Translations under genes and position numbers: made by a program
Assembly (NCBI GenBank): GCA_965232485.1
Contig: OZ246975.1
Location: forward strand, 1,798,001-1,862,000
Length of the DNA stretch: 64,000 bases
Direction: 5' to 3'
Source of the DNA: VXPQ01 sp965232485
GTDB taxonomy: Bacteria; Bacteroidota; Rhodothermia; Rhodothermales; VXPQ01
Notes under the pieces: generated by a model
Database searches by the model: none
What the model saw: the letters and a program-made list of their open reading frames with translations, nothing else
Told to the model about the DNA's origin: nothing
Part shown: piece by piece, positions 7,914-16,979 of the stretch
Layout of the letters: each line of letters begins with the position of its first letter
How positions within the stretch are numbered: the stretch's first letter is position 1

Positions 7914-9257
7914 TCAGGCCGGGGAAAGGACGCGAGATCGGCTCGGGGAAGTCGAATCGGAATACACTCTCTCGAAATCTTCTGGAGCCGTGTCTTCTAT
8001 TGCGAAGGCTTCGATAAGGCTGTCGAGCGCCTTGCGGCTCATGATGCGCCCGCGAATATCGTCCAGGCCGTCGTTGCGTTCGTAGTGCCGTCGCAGCATT
8101 TCGGAAGATATTTCCTCGTGGCCTTTGACGGCTTCGTCGAACCAGGCGTCCAGATCGTCCTCGGTTACTTCCAGCTTCTCTTGCTCGATCCAGGCGTCGC
8201 GGAGCAAACCCCATTTCGCGTGGCGGGCCGCCAGGCTGCGCTTCTCCTCCCGATAACCCTGTACGTCGAAATCGTCCGGGAGCTTGCCGTCGTTGCGTTT
8301 TGCAAGGGCGTCGAGAAAATCGTCCAGGTGCAGTTCCACCGCCGATTCGGGGACGGGTATGTCGTGCAAGGCCAACATGCGATCAACGATATGTTCGGCG
8401 AGCAATTCCTCCGCCTGGTCTTTCCAGCGTTCGGCGAGCCTCTGGCGCAGGGCGCTTTTCCATGCATCCACGGAGGTTATTTCTCCCTCCGTAATCTGTT
8501 GCGCGAACGCATCGTCCAGGTCGGGCAGGTCCCGGCGCCGGGTTTCCCGAATTGCGATCCGGAACCGCCGCGCAGGCTCCTCGTCGCCTTCCTCGGAGGG
8601 AAGCTCCACCACACAGGTTTCCCCGGCCCGTTTTCCGAGAATGCCTTCCCGAATGGGTTCCAGCAGGCGCTCATCGTCTACGAAGATGGTTATATCTTCC
8701 TGCTTCTCTCCGATGACGGGCGCATCGGTGGCTTCGTCCAGGCGTTGCATATCCATAACGACCTGAAAGTCCTCGGTGATTTCCTCCGTCCCGGCCGGAA
8801 CGAGCGAGGCGTTTTTCTTCCGTATCCATTCGATTCGTTCGACCAGGTCCTCGTCAGAGACCTCGCGCTTGAGGCGGGGAATCTTTTCGCCGGACACATC
8901 CTTGAGCGTGACGTCGGGCCGGATTCCAAACCGGACCACGGCGCGCAGGCCGCCGTCCATTTCGTGCTCCATGGACGTGAGCGCGGGACGGCCTATCACA
9001 TCGTATTGCCCCTTTTCGATGATTTCCGCCTGGAAGGTTTCCAGCACCTTGTTGTGAGCAACCAGCCCGGCGAGTTCTTTCCCATGGATTCTTTTGACGA
9101 GACTCAGGGGGACCTTGCCGGCGCGGAAGCCTTTCATTTCCGTGCGGGCGCGCCGCCGCCGCAGAGCGGCGTCGAAATCGGGCGCAATATCTTCCGCCGC
9201 GACCTCTATTTCAAGGTCGCAGGTTACTTCGCTGATTGTATGGATTTGGATTTGCAT
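7914..9257 (-). CDS. tig: Trigger factor, ribosome-associated chaperone
   Basis: This 447-residue chaperone docks at the ribosomal exit tunnel. The ribosome-binding signature GFRAGKVPLSLVKRIHG lies at about 43-59. A reduced, acidic FKBP-like middle domain (about 155-250) and a long helical C-terminal chaperone domain follow. The C-terminal extension is Ser/Arg-rich. The start ATG at 9257 gives MQIQIHTISEVTCDLEIEV, a normal family start. It sits 87 bases upstream of clpP on the same strand. Length and domain order match the family; PPIase catalytic residues cannot be judged by eye. Confidence 0.95.
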   Translation of the reverse strand: MQIQIHTISEVTCDLEIEVAAEDIAPDFDAALRRRRARTEMKGFRAGKVPLSLVKRIHGKELAGLVAHNKVLETFQAEIIEKGQYDVIGRPALTSMEHEMDGGLRAVVRFGIRPDVTLKDVSGEKIPRLKREVSDEDLVERIEWIRKKNASLVPAGTEEITEDFQVVMDMQRLDEATDAPVIGEKQEDITIFVDDERLLEPIREGILGKRAGETCVVELPSEEGDEEPARRFRIAIRETRRRDLPDLDDAFAQQITEGEITSVDAWKSALRQRLAERWKDQAEELLAEHIVDRMLALHDIPVPESAVELHLDDFLDALAKRNDGKLPDDFDVQGYREEKRSLAARHAKWGLLRDAWIEQEKLEVTEDDLDAWFDEAVKGHEEISSEMLRRHYERNDGLDDIRGRIMSRKALDSLIEAFAIEDTAPEDFERVYSDSTSPSRSRVLSPA

Positions 9258-9344
9258 GGCGTGGCGTTTGTGCGCTTCGCGCGCAGGGCATGGCCGTTTT
9301 CGCTTGAGAATCGTATGGAGCCGCGTTTACGCGGCGCGCTGGCG

Positions 9345-9716
9345 CTATATCGTCGCCAGCCTGGTTTGGGAAATTGGAATAAGGTAATGATGTTCAAGCA
9401 CATCTTCGTGTACGCCGAATTCGCCGGTGCCGCGGAAGTCCACCGCGACATACGATCCTACGATTTGTTTAACTTCTCCAATCCCGTAATAGGGGGGGTG
9501 CGGACCGTAGTACACCAGTTGGCCTTCCCGGAAGGCTTTTTTGTACCGGGCGCGGCGGTGAAACGAAGGAATCACCGGGAGCAAGTCCAGTCGATATGGC
9601 AGAGATTTTTTCAAGAGCGCGTTCGCAAATGTCTTCCCGAAAGGTAGGGCATGCGCAGAATCTCTGCCACCTGTCGATAAAAGTTCATGGCGGCGCCATA
9701 TTGGTTTGGTTGTCAT
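9345..9716 (-). CDS. Hypothetical small protein with SH3/Tudor-like C-terminal segment
   Basis: I do not recognise this 123-residue protein. The last 60 residues look like real coding sequence: GQLVYYGPHPPYYGIGEVKQ, then SYVAVDFRGTGEFGVHEDVL. The pattern of a charged entry strand, G-x-G turn and V-x-V-D-F strand recalls small SH3/Tudor-like barrels such as the UvrD C-terminal domain; that is inference. The first 50 residues have a different, basic composition, so the true start may lie further downstream. It is on the same strand as tig and 87 bases upstream of it, so it may be the first gene of the tig-clpP unit. Confidence 0.55.
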   Translation of the reverse strand: MTTKPIWRRHELLSTGGRDSAHALPFGKTFANALLKKSLPYRLDLLPVIPSFHRRARYKKAFREGQLVYYGPHPPYYGIGEVKQIVGSYVAVDFRGTGEFGVHEDVLEHHYLIPISQTRLATI

Positions 9717-9822
9717 TCCGGCATTCGTTATTATTGCGATCCCGAATTATCGCGATCCGGAAACATTGGTTCCCGGATGGCCTGTTCGGGACGTACTCCC
9801 GCACGATGCGATTCCCGCCGCC

Positions 9823-10110
9823 ATGAGTTCCAACGAATTCGATACGAAAATGGTTGACCGACAGGTCGGCCGCAATGCAGAGCTGTTTGCCCGAGCGATC
9901 AACGAACTGGATAACGCGGAGCAGCGATACCCCTACCTGCGCATTCTGGTCAGCATTGTGGAGCTGGCGCACCCCGAATGGAACCAGGGGCCGCACAAGG
10001 ACCGCCAGATCGCTCGTCTCGTACGGGAGATGGGAACGCGCGTCGAGGAAAGCGAAATCCTTGAGATTGTTCGCGTCCGGGACGAGGAGCGCGGCTATTT
10101 CCACGATTAA
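9823..10110 (+). CDS. DUF4290-like protein
   Basis: A 95-residue protein with the pattern of DUF4290, a Bacteroidota family of unknown function. EFDTKMVDRQVGRNAELF aligns with the usual EYNT...EYGRN start, and RYPYLRILVSIVEL with the usual PHLRD stretch. It seems shorter than typical members, which continue further. The ATG at 9823 is chosen because similarity begins there; the frame stays open to 9706 without any. The assignment rests on pattern memory, not a search. A short inverted-repeat element begins two bases after its stop, at 10112. Confidence 0.6.
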   Translation: MSSNEFDTKMVDRQVGRNAELFARAINELDNAEQRYPYLRILVSIVELAHPEWNQGPHKDRQIARLVREMGTRVEESEILEIVRVRDEERGYFHD

Positions 10111-10111
10111 G

Positions 10112-10204
10112 GATACGCGTATCTGGCGACGCGCCCGCTTTAAGGATGCGCTATCGAAACCCCTTGCTCAGCTCTTGGGCTTTGCGGACTTAATCAGAGT
10201 ATCC
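10112..10204 (-). repeat. Short member of inverted-repeat element family, overlapping ruvC 3' end
   Basis: On the minus strand it begins GGATACTCTGATTAAGTCC (10204-10186), one mismatch from the consensus end. It shares a 20-base identical stretch, CTCTGATTAAGTCCGCAAAG, with the large copy at 56558. Its far end, AGGATACGCGTATC at 10112-10125, resembles a worn opposite end. The internal sequence of the long copies is missing. The ruvC stop codon falls inside it. Confidence 0.6.
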
Positions 10205-10752
10205 GCGACGACGATGTTCGGATTTTCCCGCAGAAAATTTTTCCAGCTGGCGGATTTTCGGGTTCCGCCTTGCGCATGGCGATGTATGTGGCATAGCCCG
10301 ACGGCAAGCGCATCGGAGGCGTCGGCTCCCATGGTTTCCGGGGCGTTCGCATCCCGGATCGACAGCAGGGCGCGCACCATATAGCGGACCTGTTCTTTCG
10401 AGGCGTTGCCTTGTCCGGTGACGGCTTTCTTGACTTGCTTCGGGGTATACTCGGTAACCGGAATCTCCCTGTTCAGTATGGCGATCATGGCGGCGGCCTG
10501 GGCGCGTCCAAGCTTCAGCATGGACTGCGGGTTGCTGCCGTACACGGGCATCTCAATAGCGCATTCGTCCGGGCGATAGCGCTCGGCGATCACGGTAATC
10601 CCGTCGTAGATTTTTTTGAGGCGAAGCGCATGCTCCTCGTACCGGTCCAGGCGCAACACGCCGTAGTCCAGCATGCGCTCGCCAGAACCGTCGCGGGCGA
10701 TCACGCCGTACCCTGTGCACTGCGATCCGGGATCGACGCCAAGCACGATCAT
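10168..10752 (-). CDS. ruvC: Crossover junction endodeoxyribonuclease RuvC
   Basis: Holliday-junction resolvase that works with RuvAB. It has the four acidic metal-binding residues in their usual contexts: Asp7 (GVDPGSQCTGYG), Glu67 (CAIEMPVYG), Asp144 and Asp147 (MGADASDALAVGLCH). At 194 residues it is about 20 longer than typical. The extra C-terminal residues DTLIKSAKPKS are encoded by a dispersed repeat element (10112-10204), so that tail is probably acquired. Another copy of the element begins five bases upstream of its start codon. yebC lies upstream on the same strand, a frequent neighbourhood for ruvC. Confidence 0.95.
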   Translation of the reverse strand: MIVLGVDPGSQCTGYGVIARDGSGERMLDYGVLRLDRYEEHALRLKKIYDGITVIAERYRPDECAIEMPVYGSNPQSMLKLGRAQAAAMIAILNREIPVTEYTPKQVKKAVTGQGNASKEQVRYMVRALLSIRDANAPETMGADASDALAVGLCHIHRHAQGGTRKSASWKNFLRENPNIVVADTLIKSAKPKS

Positions 10753-10756
10753 TGTT

Positions 10757-10914
10757 GGATACGCTGATTAAGTCCTCGCAGCCTCCCGAAGGGCGCTTCA
10801 CGTCCGCGACGCCCCGAAACCGCAGTGTTTTGCGCTGATTTCAACGATGGAGTCATGATGTCCTTTACGCCCGAACGCGAAGCGCCGAGCGAAGTGGTTT
10901 TGATCAGCGTATTC
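10757..10914 (+). repeat. Full-length inverted-repeat (MITE-like) element, copy A
   Basis: Left end GGATACGCTGATTAAGTCC (10757-10775). Right end GGTTTTGATCAGCGTATTC (10896-10914), whose reverse complement matches the left end at 15 of 19 positions. The interior aligns without gaps to copy B at 56558 over about 118 bases at roughly two-thirds identity. It fills nearly all of the gap between yebC and ruvC. Confidence 0.75.
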
Positions 10915-10938
10915 AAATTGCGCCTCCGCAAGGATTTG

Positions 10939-11694
10939 TCAAAAGGACATGGCGGCGAGGATTTCCTCGTTCATGTCCAGGGTAGTGAAGACCGCCTGCA
11001 CATCTGGATGGTCGTCGATATGTCCAATCAGTCGCAAGATTTTCCGGGCGTCGGCGTCGGGGAGCGTCACGGTGGCGGAGGGCTCCCGAATCAAATGCGC
11101 CTCTGCGATCTCGACGCCAACCTGTTCGAGCGCCATGCGCACCTCTTCGAGCAAGTCGGGCGGGGTCGCAATTACACAGGCGTCGTCTTCCTGTCGCATA
11201 TCCTCGGCGCCTGCTTCCACCACAATGTCGAACAGCGCCAGTTCGTCGTACTGCTGTCCGAAAGAGGCAATCTCTATCATGCCCTTGCGTTCGAACAGGT
11301 AGCCCACCGAGCCGGACTTGCCCAGGCTGCCGCCCCCCTTGCTGAAAAGATGGCGCAGGTCCGCTACCGTCCGGTTCCGGTTGTCCGTCAGCGTTTCCAC
11401 GAACACCGCCACGCCATGCGGGCCATAGCCCTCGTAGGTCACCTCTTCGTAGTCTTCTCCCTGAATTTCCCCGGCGCCCCGCTTGATGGCGCGCGCTATA
11501 TTTTCCTTCGGCATGTTTTCGGCCTTCGCCTTCTCGACCGCGAGCGTCAGGGCGGCGTTCATGGCGGGGTCGACGCCGCCTTCCCGGGCGGCTATCGTAA
11601 TGTCACGGGAAATCCGCGCCCAGACTTTCGACTTGCGCTGATCGGTTTTGGCTTTCTGCCGCTTGATTTTGGACCATTTATTGTGACCGGCCAT
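10939..11694 (-). CDS. yebC: YebC/PmpR (TACO1) family protein
   Basis: This 251-residue member of the YebC family begins with the invariant MAGHNKWSKIKRQKAKTDQR. NITIAAREGG-like and NMPKENIARAIKRG-like motifs are present, as are YEGYGPHGVAV and NRTVADLRHLFSKGGGSLG. Members were first described as DNA-binding regulators (PmpR) and more recently as translation factors that relieve ribosome stalling. Sequence does not separate these roles. It precedes ruvC on the same strand with a repeat element between them. Confidence 0.95.
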   Translation of the reverse strand: MAGHNKWSKIKRQKAKTDQRKSKVWARISRDITIAAREGGVDPAMNAALTLAVEKAKAENMPKENIARAIKRGAGEIQGEDYEEVTYEGYGPHGVAVFVETLTDNRNRTVADLRHLFSKGGGSLGKSGSVGYLFERKGMIEIASFGQQYDELALFDIVVEAGAEDMRQEDDACVIATPPDLLEEVRMALEQVGVEIAEAHLIREPSATVTLPDADARKILRLIGHIDDHPDVQAVFTTLDMNEEILAAMSF

Positions 11695-11946
11695 GGGGAA
11701 CGCTGCGTACGGAATAGCATCATTGATATGCCAGGGAATCGAAACCCAATCCGTGTGTTACCGCGCCAACGATGGTATGTTCTGGCGACTTCTTTAACAG
11801 AACTGAACAAATGGGCTGCGTAATGGCTATCTTCAAGCAGCATCTTCGGTTTCCATGCGTTGGACGCTGCGGACGGCGCCCGCCGTCCGCATCCTGCCTC
11901 CAGACGAGACAAATACTCCGAAGCGGGCAAAACAGCCTGTTCGGCC

Positions 11947-12558
11947 ATGCCTGAAAAGAACTCCCAAACGATCCCTTCGGAATCCGCCGAGCAGGACAAG
12001 CGATGCGTGGCGCGCGCGCTCGCAGGCGACGAAAGGGCGTATGCCGAACTGCTCGAAAAGTACCGCAACGCGATTCGCCGTCACATCCAGAAAATCATTC
12101 GGGACCGCATGGTCGTGGACGACCTGGTCCAGGAGGTTTTCGCCAAGGCGTTCTCGGCGCTGACGTCGTATTCTTCCACGTATGCCTTTTCCACCTGGCT
12201 GTACAAGATCGCGCAGAACCACGCCATCGACTATAACCGGAAGAAAAAGCTCCCTACGTTGTCCATCGATCAGCCCATCGAGACGCGCGACGGAGAAATG
12301 ACGATAGCGTTGCCGGATACGACGTACCGCCCGGACCGGCACATCGTGCAAGACGAACGCAAAACGCTGATTCAGGAAGCCATCGACGCGCTTCCGGCGA
12401 AATACCACCGCGTTATCGTGTTGCGCCATCAGCACGAAAAAAGTTATGAAGAAATCGCGCAGGAGCTCGATTTGCCGCTGGGCACGGTGAAAGCGCATAT
12501 TTTCCGGGCGCGCGAAGCGCTCAACAAATATCTGCGCGCCCGCCGTCACTTGCTTTGA
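11947..12558 (+). CDS. RNA polymerase sigma factor, ECF / sigma-70 family
   Basis: An alternative sigma factor of 203 residues. Region 2 lies at about 25-100: DLVQEVFAKAFSALTSY, then FSTWLYKIAQNHAIDYNR. Region 4 is about 145-200: ALPAKYHRVIVLRHQHEKSYEEIA and LPLGTVKAHIFRAREAL, a helix-turn-helix. Regions 1 and 3 are absent. The ATG at 11947 is preferred because the upstream open frame is low-complexity and unlike the family. No anti-sigma gene is adjacent; purB follows 30 bases later on the same strand. The regulon is unknown. Confidence 0.9.
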   Translation: MPEKNSQTIPSESAEQDKRCVARALAGDERAYAELLEKYRNAIRRHIQKIIRDRMVVDDLVQEVFAKAFSALTSYSSTYAFSTWLYKIAQNHAIDYNRKKKLPTLSIDQPIETRDGEMTIALPDTTYRPDRHIVQDERKTLIQEAIDALPAKYHRVIVLRHQHEKSYEEIAQELDLPLGTVKAHIFRAREALNKYLRARRHLL

Positions 12559-12588
12559 CGTCCGCATCCGCCGTTTTCGGCCCAAACC

Positions 12589-13887
12589 ATGATACCTCGA
12601 TACACCCTTCCCGAAATGGGAAAACTGTGGAGCGAAGAAAGCCGCTTCCAGACCTGGCTCGACGTCGAACTGGCTGCATGCGACGCCTGGTCTGAACTGG
12701 GCGTGATTCCCCGGGAGGATGTGGACTTGCTGTACGCGAAGGCCTCATTCGACGTGGATCGCATTCATGAAATCGAGCAAACGACGCGGCATGACGTGGT
12801 GGCTTTTACGCGCGCGGTAAGCGAATCGCTGGGGCCCGAGAAGAAGTGGGTGCACTACGGCCTTACTTCTTCCGATGTGGTCGATACGGCGCTGATGGTG
12901 CAGGTCAAAAAGGCAAACGATCTTTTGCTGGCCGCCATCGACCGGATGCTGGACGTGCTGGCGGACAAGGCCCGCAAACACCGGCATACGCTGATGATGG
13001 GCCGGACGCATGGCGTCCACGCCGAGCCCACCACATGGGGCCTGAAAATGGCGCTGTACCATACGGATATGGTCCGCAACCGGCGGCGGTTCGCAGCAGC
13101 CGCCGAGGAGATGGCCGTGGGCAAATTGTCGGGCGCCGTGGGCACCTTCGCGCACATTCCGCCCGCGATTGAGCAGATGGCGTGCGAAAAGCTGGGCTTG
13201 CAACCTGCGCCGGTCTCAACGCAAGTGCTCCAGCGTGATCGGCATGCGCATTATTTGTCCGTGCTTGCGCTCATCGGCGCGTCGCTTGAAAAAATGGCGG
13301 TAGAGGTGCGGGGACTCCAGAAAAACGAAGTCCGCGAAGTAGAGGAAGCCTTCGGGAAAGGGCAAAAAGGCTCCTCCGCCATGCCGCATAAACGCAATCC
13401 GGTGGGGTCAGAAAACATCACGGGATGCGCCCGCCTGCTGCGCGGCTATATGGTCCCGGCCCTGGAAAACGTGGCGCTCTGGCACGAACGCGATATTTCT
13501 CATTCGTCTGTGGAACGCGTCGCGATTCCCGACGCCACAACGATTTTGCACTATGCGCTCCACCGGTTTGCAGGCATCCTGGACACGCTGGTCGTATATC
13601 CCGAGACGATGCGCGCAAACATGGAACGGACGCATGGGCTGTACAACAGCCAGCGACTCATGCTTATGCTGATCGACAAGGGGTTGTCCCGCGAAGCGGC
13701 GTACGATCTGGTTCAGCCGGCAGCGATGCGGGCATGGGAAGCGGGACGCCCGTTCCGGGAGATCGTCGCTGAAACCCCTGACCTCATGGAGCATTTTTCA
13801 TCGGAAGAAATGGAACTTGCTTTCGATGCGTCGTACCACATGCAACGGATCGACTTTATTTTCGAACGAGCCGGCCTCGGTTCTTGA
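12589..13887 (+). CDS. purB: Adenylosuccinate lyase
   Basis: Catalyses two fumarate-releasing steps: SAICAR to AICAR in purine synthesis, and adenylosuccinate to AMP. It has the fumarase/aspartase superfamily signature GSSAMPHKRNPVGSENI (261-277), including the mobile catalytic-serine loop. HYGLTSSDVVDTA and GRTHGVHAEPTT carry the general-acid His141 region. Its 432 residues match the short (B. subtilis-like) type. It follows the ECF sigma gene closely and is 40 bases from the TonB-dependent receptor gene. Co-transcription with the sigma gene looks likely but is inferred from spacing only. Confidence 0.96.
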   Translation: MIPRYTLPEMGKLWSEESRFQTWLDVELAACDAWSELGVIPREDVDLLYAKASFDVDRIHEIEQTTRHDVVAFTRAVSESLGPEKKWVHYGLTSSDVVDTALMVQVKKANDLLLAAIDRMLDVLADKARKHRHTLMMGRTHGVHAEPTTWGLKMALYHTDMVRNRRRFAAAAEEMAVGKLSGAVGTFAHIPPAIEQMACEKLGLQPAPVSTQVLQRDRHAHYLSVLALIGASLEKMAVEVRGLQKNEVREVEEAFGKGQKGSSAMPHKRNPVGSENITGCARLLRGYMVPALENVALWHERDISHSSVERVAIPDATTILHYALHRFAGILDTLVVYPETMRANMERTHGLYNSQRLMLMLIDKGLSREAAYDLVQPAAMRAWEAGRPFREIVAETPDLMEHFSSEEMELAFDASYHMQRIDFIFERAGLGS

Positions 13888-13927
13888 CGCACCTTCGCAC
13901 AATTCGACATCTCGCCATATTAACGCC

Positions 13928-16735
13928 ATGCTGCGCCATACGCTCGTATGTTTCCTGTCTTGTCTACTTGCTTTCGCCGCCTGCGCGCCCCGGTCGGCGC
14001 AAGCGCAAGCCACCGCGTCGATTCGCGGCGTCGTTACGGATGCGTCGGCGGCGTCTCCCTTGCAAGACGCCAATTTGGCGTTGTTGCTGGATGGCGCCGT
14101 GATTGCAGGCGCAGCCTCGGAGGCCGACGGATCGTATGAAATTGCCGGGGTTCCTCCGGGGAATTACGTGTTTTCGGTGCGTTTCGTGGGGTATGAAGAA
14201 GTGCAAAGTCTGGTATCCTTGCAGCCTGGAGAATCGTTTACGGCAAATGTGGCCTTGCGCCCGACGGGTTTCGATCTCAATGCCGTGATCGTGAGCGCCT
14301 CGCGCGGATCCGAGAAAGCGCTGGACGCCCCGGCCTCGATTTCCGTGCTGACTGCGCGGGATATTGAGATCGACGCCTTGGCGGATCCGGTCATGTTGCT
14401 TCGGAACGTAACGGGGGTGGATATGGCCCAAACCGGCGTCAACCGGCATGAGGTGGTGTTGCGCGGATTCAATAACGCCTTTAGCGGAGCAACGCACGTC
14501 ATGATTGATTACCGGAAGGCGGCCGTGGCGTCTCTTGGCGTAAACGATTTCAGCATGATGCCGCTCACGCAGATTGACCTGGAGCGCGTCGAGGTGGTGC
14601 GAGGCCCGGGGTCGGCGCTGTTCGGAGCCGGAGTCGACGCCGGAGTGATCCATTTCATCAGCAAGGATCCGTTTACCTACCCGGGCACGACCGTGCAAGT
14701 GGGGGGCGGATTGCGAAACTCCCTGAAGACGTCCCTGCGTCATGCGGGCGTGGCGGGCGACAAGCTGGGATACAAAGTCGTTGCCGATTTTACGCGGGCC
14801 GACGATTTTGCCTTCGATCCGAACGATCCTGCGGACGCCGTGCAACTGGCCACGTTCCGGGAAGAGGCGCTGCCCGTCGATTACGATAACCGTAACTATA
14901 CCGCGTCGGGGCTTCTGGCCTGGCGGTTTCGTCCGAACGCAACCCTGACGGCCAACGCAGGATATTCCGCTTCCAAAACGATCGGACTTTCGGGGATCGG
15001 TACGGTGCAGGCAGAAGGGTTCGGATATACGTACGGGCAACTTCGCCTGGACGCAGGAGGGTTCTTCGGACAGGTTTATGCGAACAGCAACGATGCGGGC
15101 GATTCCTTCGTCTATCGGTCCGGATCGGTTCCGGATGTAGTGGACCACTCCACCGTGGTGAATGTGCAAGGGCAGTATGATTTCGGCATACTGGAAGAAC
15201 GTCTTCGTTTTATTCTCGGCGCAGAGTATGAATTTACCAATCCGGTTACGAAGCGCACCATTTTTGGCCGAAACGAGGACGACGATCAGTTTAGCGAGAC
15301 GGGAGCGTATCTCCAGAGCGTCGTGCAACTGACTCCATCGCTGAGCGCGACGCTTGCCGTACGCGCGGACAAACACGAGCTGTTCGACGAGGTGCAGGTT
15401 TCGCCCCGCGCCGCGCTGGTTTTCAAACCGGGACCCGCGCATAGCCTTCGCGCTACGTTCAACCGGGCATTCGCTTCGCCCAGCACGAACAACCTGTTTC
15501 TGGACATCAATGCGGGCGCGGCCGGACCACTTACGCTTCAGGCCCGCGGATCGCTGGAGGGATTCCATTTTCAGCGCGACGCGCAAGGCGGCCTGATTGC
15601 CTCCAGCCTGATCCCGGACATTTTCGGGGCGCCTGTTCCCATAGGCGTTCCGCTTGATTTGCTGTATGCGCAGGTGTACGCAGGGCTTGCGAACACGCCG
15701 GTATCCGAACTGCAAAGCCTGCTGGCCATGCAGAACCTGAACCTCCCTGAGTTTCTCATTGCCCAGTTCATCGAGCTGCTGGGCCCGGAGGGCGGCACAG
15801 TCGTGACGGGCCTGACGCCGTCCAGCGTCGGCTATCTGGACCCGAATACGGGCAGTGTGGACCCGAACAGCATAACCCGGAATGTGGTGGATGTGCCCCC
15901 GCTCGAACATACCGTCAGCGAAACATACGAAGCAGGATACAAGGGGTTGATCGGAGAACGCCTGCTGTTCGCCGTAGACGGGTACTACGCCAGAAAACGC
16001 AATTTCGTGAGTCCGCTGCGTATAGAAACGCCGTTCGTGCTGGTTCCGGGCCACGAGAAGTTGTTCGGCGACCTCACCGAGGCGCTCGCCGCCGGCATTG
16101 CGAACAATAACAACTTGAGCGGAGCCTTGCCGCTCGTGGGACTGACGCCGGAGGATGTGGCGGCGCTTATCGTGGAGTTGTCGAAGCCGACCCTGGCGAC
16201 AACGCTGCCGGAGGGTGCGCCGATCGGCATCGTGCAGCCTGCGGAAAACGCGACGCCCGGCCAACTTCTGCTGGCGTACCGAAGCATAGGAGAAATCGAG
16301 TACTATGGCCTGGACGTATCCGCCGAATTGCTGCTTGGCGACGGGTTGCGGGCGTTCGGAAATATGTCTTGGCTCAGCGACAATTTTTTTGACGCCGACG
16401 AACTGGGCGAAGAGGAAAAATCGCTGGAGCTGTCTATGAATGCTCCCTCCATAAAGCTCAAGGGCGGAGTTTCCTATGAATCGTCAGGGGACTGGAGCGT
16501 TCACGCCTCCGTGCGGCATACCGGAGGTTTCGAGGTTCGCTCCGGCTTGTACTCGGGATCCATTGAAGATCATACGTTGCTGGACATAGGCGGCGGATAC
16601 GATCTCGGCGACTATGTGTCCGGATTGCGCCTGAATTTGTCCATATTCAATGTGCTGGATCAGCAGCGCCGCGAATTCATTGGCGCGCCGAAGATAGGCC
16701 GCACGGGAATTCTGCAATTGACCCTCGACATATAA
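13928..16735 (+). CDS. TonB-dependent receptor with CarboxypepD_reg-like domain
   Basis: Outer-membrane active transporter of unknown ligand, 935 residues. The signal peptide ends near SAQAQA. A carboxypeptidase-regulatory-like beta-sandwich follows: ASIRGVVTDASAASPLQDAN and DGSYEIAGVPPGNYVFSVRF. Next comes the plug, with VIVSASRGSEKALDAPAS and LERVEVVRGPGSALFGAG, then a long beta-barrel that ends in the aromatic/hydrophobic strand GRTGILQLTLDI. The ATG at 13928 starts a proper signal peptide; the frame is open 111 bases further upstream inside purB. The loops contain no iron- or vitamin-specific motif that I can read, so the substrate is left open. Confidence 0.92.
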   Translation: MLRHTLVCFLSCLLAFAACAPRSAQAQATASIRGVVTDASAASPLQDANLALLLDGAVIAGAASEADGSYEIAGVPPGNYVFSVRFVGYEEVQSLVSLQPGESFTANVALRPTGFDLNAVIVSASRGSEKALDAPASISVLTARDIEIDALADPVMLLRNVTGVDMAQTGVNRHEVVLRGFNNAFSGATHVMIDYRKAAVASLGVNDFSMMPLTQIDLERVEVVRGPGSALFGAGVDAGVIHFISKDPFTYPGTTVQVGGGLRNSLKTSLRHAGVAGDKLGYKVVADFTRADDFAFDPNDPADAVQLATFREEALPVDYDNRNYTASGLLAWRFRPNATLTANAGYSASKTIGLSGIGTVQAEGFGYTYGQLRLDAGGFFGQVYANSNDAGDSFVYRSGSVPDVVDHSTVVNVQGQYDFGILEERLRFILGAEYEFTNPVTKRTIFGRNEDDDQFSETGAYLQSVVQLTPSLSATLAVRADKHELFDEVQVSPRAALVFKPGPAHSLRATFNRAFASPSTNNLFLDINAGAAGPLTLQARGSLEGFHFQRDAQGGLIASSLIPDIFGAPVPIGVPLDLLYAQVYAGLANTPVSELQSLLAMQNLNLPEFLIAQFIELLGPEGGTVVTGLTPSSVGYLDPNTGSVDPNSITRNVVDVPPLEHTVSETYEAGYKGLIGERLLFAVDGYYARKRNFVSPLRIETPFVLVPGHEKLFGDLTEALAAGIANNNNLSGALPLVGLTPEDVAALIVELSKPTLATTLPEGAPIGIVQPAENATPGQLLLAYRSIGEIEYYGLDVSAELLLGDGLRAFGNMSWLSDNFFDADELGEEEKSLELSMNAPSIKLKGGVSYESSGDWSVHASVRHTGGFEVRSGLYSGSIEDHTLLDIGGGYDLGDYVSGLRLNLSIFNVLDQQRREFIGAPKIGRTGILQLTLDI

Positions 16736-16805
16736 AAGCCCACCCCGATTTTGCCCATTGCACCCGGCTCACGCTCCTTGACGGGATATTCACGGGCGTT
16801 TCGCG

Positions 16806-16834
16806 TTGATTGCCCTCCCTGCGTGGGGTATTTT
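16806..16834 (+). promoter_or_regulatory. Candidate promoter of the nuo operon
   Basis: TTGATT (16806-16811), a 17-base spacer, TATTTT (16829-16834). It lies in the 244-base gap between the TonB-dependent receptor and nuoA, the only substantial gap upstream of nuo. The boxes are good but not perfect. Confidence 0.45.
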
Positions 16835-16979
16835 CACTGCGTAGCGCGTTTACATCAAGTCTGGCGGGACTTCCCGGCGCGCGAGCGAACGCCGGATTTC
16901 CTGCGCGGGCGCGGTAAAGCCTGCTCTGTTTCCTGATCGTCTTAGCACATCGTCGTCGCATTCATTGCCTGCACGAACC

